Assembly: GCA_913031515.1 (NCBI GenBank)
Contig: CAJWET010000086.1
Coordinates: 1 to 6,810 of the forward strand
DNA: 6,810 nt
DNA from: an uncultured Acidimicrobiaceae bacterium
GTDB taxonomy: Bacteria; Actinomycetota; Acidimicrobiia; Acidimicrobiales; UBA8592
Direction: 5' to 3'
This document shows, piece by piece, positions 5,885 through 6,810 of the stretch (within the stretch, counting starts at the first letter, position 1; the number at the start of each line of letters is the position of its first letter). The notes beneath the pieces were generated by a model that was not told the DNA's origin, made no database searches, and saw nothing but the letters and a program-made list of their open reading frames with translations. Position numbers and translations under genes: made by a program.

Positions 5885-6216
5885 CTACCTAGAGCTTCCA
5901 TCGCCTCTTCAGAAGTTTCAGTGACAGTCACAATTTGATCGAATCCAGTTGTCCGTAGCAACCCCAAGAGTGAAGCTCTTCCACAAGAAACAACCACTAC
6001 GCCATTATTTTCTCCAGATTTTCGTATGGTCCCAATTAATGCACCGAGTCCTGCGGAATCCATAAACGGAACGTCGCTGAGGTCAATAAGTAACTGCGAG
6101 ACTTGAACAAGGTTTCCTAAGGTCTCTCGGAATGTATCTACGGTATATGAATCTATTTCTCCGACTGGACGGCAGATAGTAAAATCTTCATTACCTTCTA
6201 GGTGAATATCTAACAC
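5869..6216 (-). CDS. STAS-domain anti-sigma factor antagonist (SpoIIAA/RsbV type)
   Basis: Such proteins bind an anti-sigma kinase of the SpoIIAB/RsbW type and free its sigma factor. Phosphorylation of one serine switches them off. The 115 residues form a single STAS domain: GEIDSYTVDTFRETL (19-33) matches the first helix region, and IDLSDVPFMDSAGLGALIG (44-62) is the signature, with S54 at the phosphorylation position. GVVVVSCGRASLLGLLRTTGF (72-92) is the usual third strand and following helix. The GTG start at 6216 has a strong GGAGG (6225-6221) 4 nt upstream. No kinase or sigma factor gene lies in the window, so the partner is unknown. The gene is followed by the NfeD-like gene, probably on one transcript, and is divergent from a receiver-domain gene. 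Confidence 0.93.
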   Translation of the reverse strand: MLDIHLEGNEDFTICRPVGEIDSYTVDTFRETLGNLVQVSQLLIDLSDVPFMDSAGLGALIGTIRKSGENNGVVVVSCGRASLLGLLRTTGFDQIVTVTETSEEAMEALGRNEQE

Positions 6217-6228
6217 AATGCCTCCACA

Positions 6229-6250
6229 AAGATCACGTAGCGCGGATCTT
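6229..6250 (-). repeat. Inverted repeat in the STAS leader
   Basis: AAGATC (6229-6234) and GATCTT (6245-6250) pair perfectly around ten bases. On the minus-strand RNA this small hairpin would sit between the predicted transcription start and the GGAGG at 6225-6221. A six-bp dyad is easily due to chance; a role in message stability or translation is only possible. Confidence 0.3.
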
Positions 6251-6260
6251 ACTCGTATTT

Positions 6261-6280
6261 ATACTAGAACATACTAGAAC
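6261..6280. repeat. Tandem repeat ATACTAGAAC x2
   Basis: Two exact adjacent copies of a 10-bp unit (6261-6270 and 6271-6280) place identical sequence one helical turn apart, inside the STAS promoter region. On the minus strand each copy contains TAGTAT, a match to the -10 pattern TANNNT. It may be a direct-repeat operator, a duplicated -10 box or a simple slippage duplication. Confidence 0.75.
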
Positions 6281-6290
6281 ACACCGTAAA
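6261..6290 (-). promoter_or_regulatory. Candidate promoter of the STAS operon
   Basis: On the minus strand, TTTACG (6290-6285) and TAGTAT (6266-6261) are separated by 18 bp and would start transcription near 6254, giving a leader of just under 40 nt. The second TAGTAT, in the other repeat copy, is too close to this -35 but could act as an alternative -10 with an upstream partner. Confidence 0.4.
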
Positions 6291-6323
6291 CAAAAAATCT
6301 ATGATCTGCTCTAAAGGTTGAGA

Positions 6324-6358
6324 GATAATATGGAGGCGATGGCTCTTCCAGAGTAGGA
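6324..6358 (+). promoter_or_regulatory. Candidate promoter and leader of the receiver-domain gene, with a five-codon upstream ORF
   Basis: GATAAT at 6324-6329 resembles a -10 box; no clear -35 accompanies it. GGAGG (6332-6336) precedes an ATG at 6339 that opens a five-codon frame (MALPE) ending at TAG 6354-6356. The TAG overlaps the AGGA (6355-6358) that serves the main ATG at 6366 with a 7-nt spacing. The short frame is in phase with the main gene but cannot extend it because of the TAG. Confidence 0.35.
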
Positions 6359-6365
6359 TTCTGCC

Positions 6366-6734
6366 ATGCCCCATATTTTGGTTGCCACAGACTCCGATGA
6401 CGTAGCCGAGGAAACATTTTCTGCTTTGGCAACATTTGGAACGACCGTGAGTCGAGTCCGCAAGGGGCAGGATGTACGACCAGTGGTGGAGGAACTTGAG
6501 CCTGATCTGGTGATTCTGGATCTACAGATTGGAAATATGGGTGGAGTCGCGACCAGTATTGACCTTCGCCATGAAGCTCAAGCGGGACGGCTCAAGGATG
6601 TAAAGATCGTTATGTTACTTGATCGAGAAGTGGATATATGGATCGCTAACGAGGCGCAAGTAGATGCTGAACTTGTAAAGCCCTTGGATGCGATGCAACT
6701 GCTAAAAACAACCGATTCGTTACTTAATACTTAA
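6366..6734 (+). CDS. Stand-alone response-regulator receiver domain protein, atypical
   Basis: The 122 residues form one CheY-like receiver domain with no output domain. The fold is recognisable: first strand HILVATD (3-9), DLVILDLQIGNMGG (47-60) with the expected phosphoacceptor D52, fourth strand VKIVMLL (79-85) and ELVKPLD (102-108) with the conserved K105-P106. Two usual active-site features deviate. The acidic pair after the first strand is reduced, with T8 in place of the first acid and D9 kept, and the switch Thr/Ser after the fourth strand is leucine (L85). Phosphorylation may therefore be weak or signal differently. The ATG is supported by AGGA at a 7-nt distance. The gene is divergent from the STAS-NfeD pair, and no histidine kinase is visible. 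Whether it works with the STAS protein is unknown. Confidence 0.85.
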   Translation: MPHILVATDSDDVAEETFSALATFGTTVSRVRKGQDVRPVVEELEPDLVILDLQIGNMGGVATSIDLRHEAQAGRLKDVKIVMLLDREVDIWIANEAQVDAELVKPLDAMQLLKTTDSLLNT

Positions 6735-6768
6735 CCCCTAAGGGACTTTTCTGCGAAGAAACTTCGGC
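6735..6768. terminator. Possible weak terminator between the receiver gene and the tRNA
   Basis: Between the two convergent genes are a CCC/GGG mini-dyad (6736-6744) followed by ACTTTT, and a hairpin CGAAG (6754-6758) with CTTCG (6762-6766) around AAA. Neither stem is long and no good T-run follows the second one. They are listed only as the best candidates for ending transcription here. Confidence 0.25.
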
Positions 6769-6775
6769 TCTTATG

Positions 6776-6810
6776 TCGGGTAGGCGGGATTTGAACCCAC
6801 GACCTCCTCG
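6776..6810 (-). tRNA. tRNA gene, 3' part only, probably tRNA-Pro
   Basis: On the minus strand the sequence gives the end of an anticodon stem (CGAGG), a five-base variable loop (AGGTC), a T-arm with GTGGG and CCCGC around TTCAAAT, and then the acceptor half CTACCCG and discriminator A (6776). The last acceptor base is G72, implying a C1-G72 pair, which together with A73 is characteristic of bacterial tRNA-Pro. The anticodon lies beyond the right edge, so the identity is inferred. The following bases are CAT, so CCA is not encoded and must be added enzymatically. Confidence 0.85.

Overview
The window looks like chromosomal DNA from an actinobacterium (Actinomycetota) of moderate G+C, judged by eye and not counted. 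The best taxonomic marker is a WhiB-family iron-sulfur regulator, a family essentially confined to Actinobacteria and their phages. Frequent GTG starts, possible leaderless starts, TANNNT-type -10 boxes, an actinobacterial-type NfeD membrane protein and a tRNA gene without an encoded CCA end all fit. An uncultured aquatic or acidimicrobial-like lineage is possible, but the sequence alone cannot show this.

Left part (1-3358): a partial fxsA-like membrane protein gene on the minus strand runs off the left edge. A 112-bp divergent spacer holding two perfect inverted repeats separates it from the selA-selB pair on the plus strand. SelA makes selenocysteinyl-tRNA(Sec), and SelB delivers it to UGA codons on the ribosome. 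Together they imply that the organism makes selenoproteins. selC (tRNA-Sec), selD and any obvious selenoprotein gene are not in this window.

Middle (3359-4440): a short spacer with a weak dyad leads into deoD, a purine nucleoside phosphorylase of the hexameric DeoD type. It converges with the whiB-like gene, which lies on the minus strand with only 4 bp between the two stop codons. The whiB-like gene has a readable promoter just upstream.

Right part (4441-6810): a minus-strand pair encodes a single-domain STAS anti-sigma-factor antagonist followed by an NfeD-like membrane protein. The latter appears to have lost both its serine-protease nucleophile and its C-terminal OB-fold domain. The two genes are joined by a hairpin that overlaps the STAS stop codon and holds the only Shine-Dalgarno-like bases for the next gene. 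Divergent from the STAS gene is a stand-alone, atypical receiver-domain protein. The window ends inside a minus-strand tRNA gene, probably tRNA-Pro.

No mobile element, CRISPR array or clearly new multi-gene system is visible. The most interesting points are the degenerate NfeD protein and its coupling hairpin, the paired dyads upstream of selA, the motif changes in SelA and SelB, the UGA-plus-hairpin at the end of selB, and the tandem 10-bp repeat in the STAS promoter.
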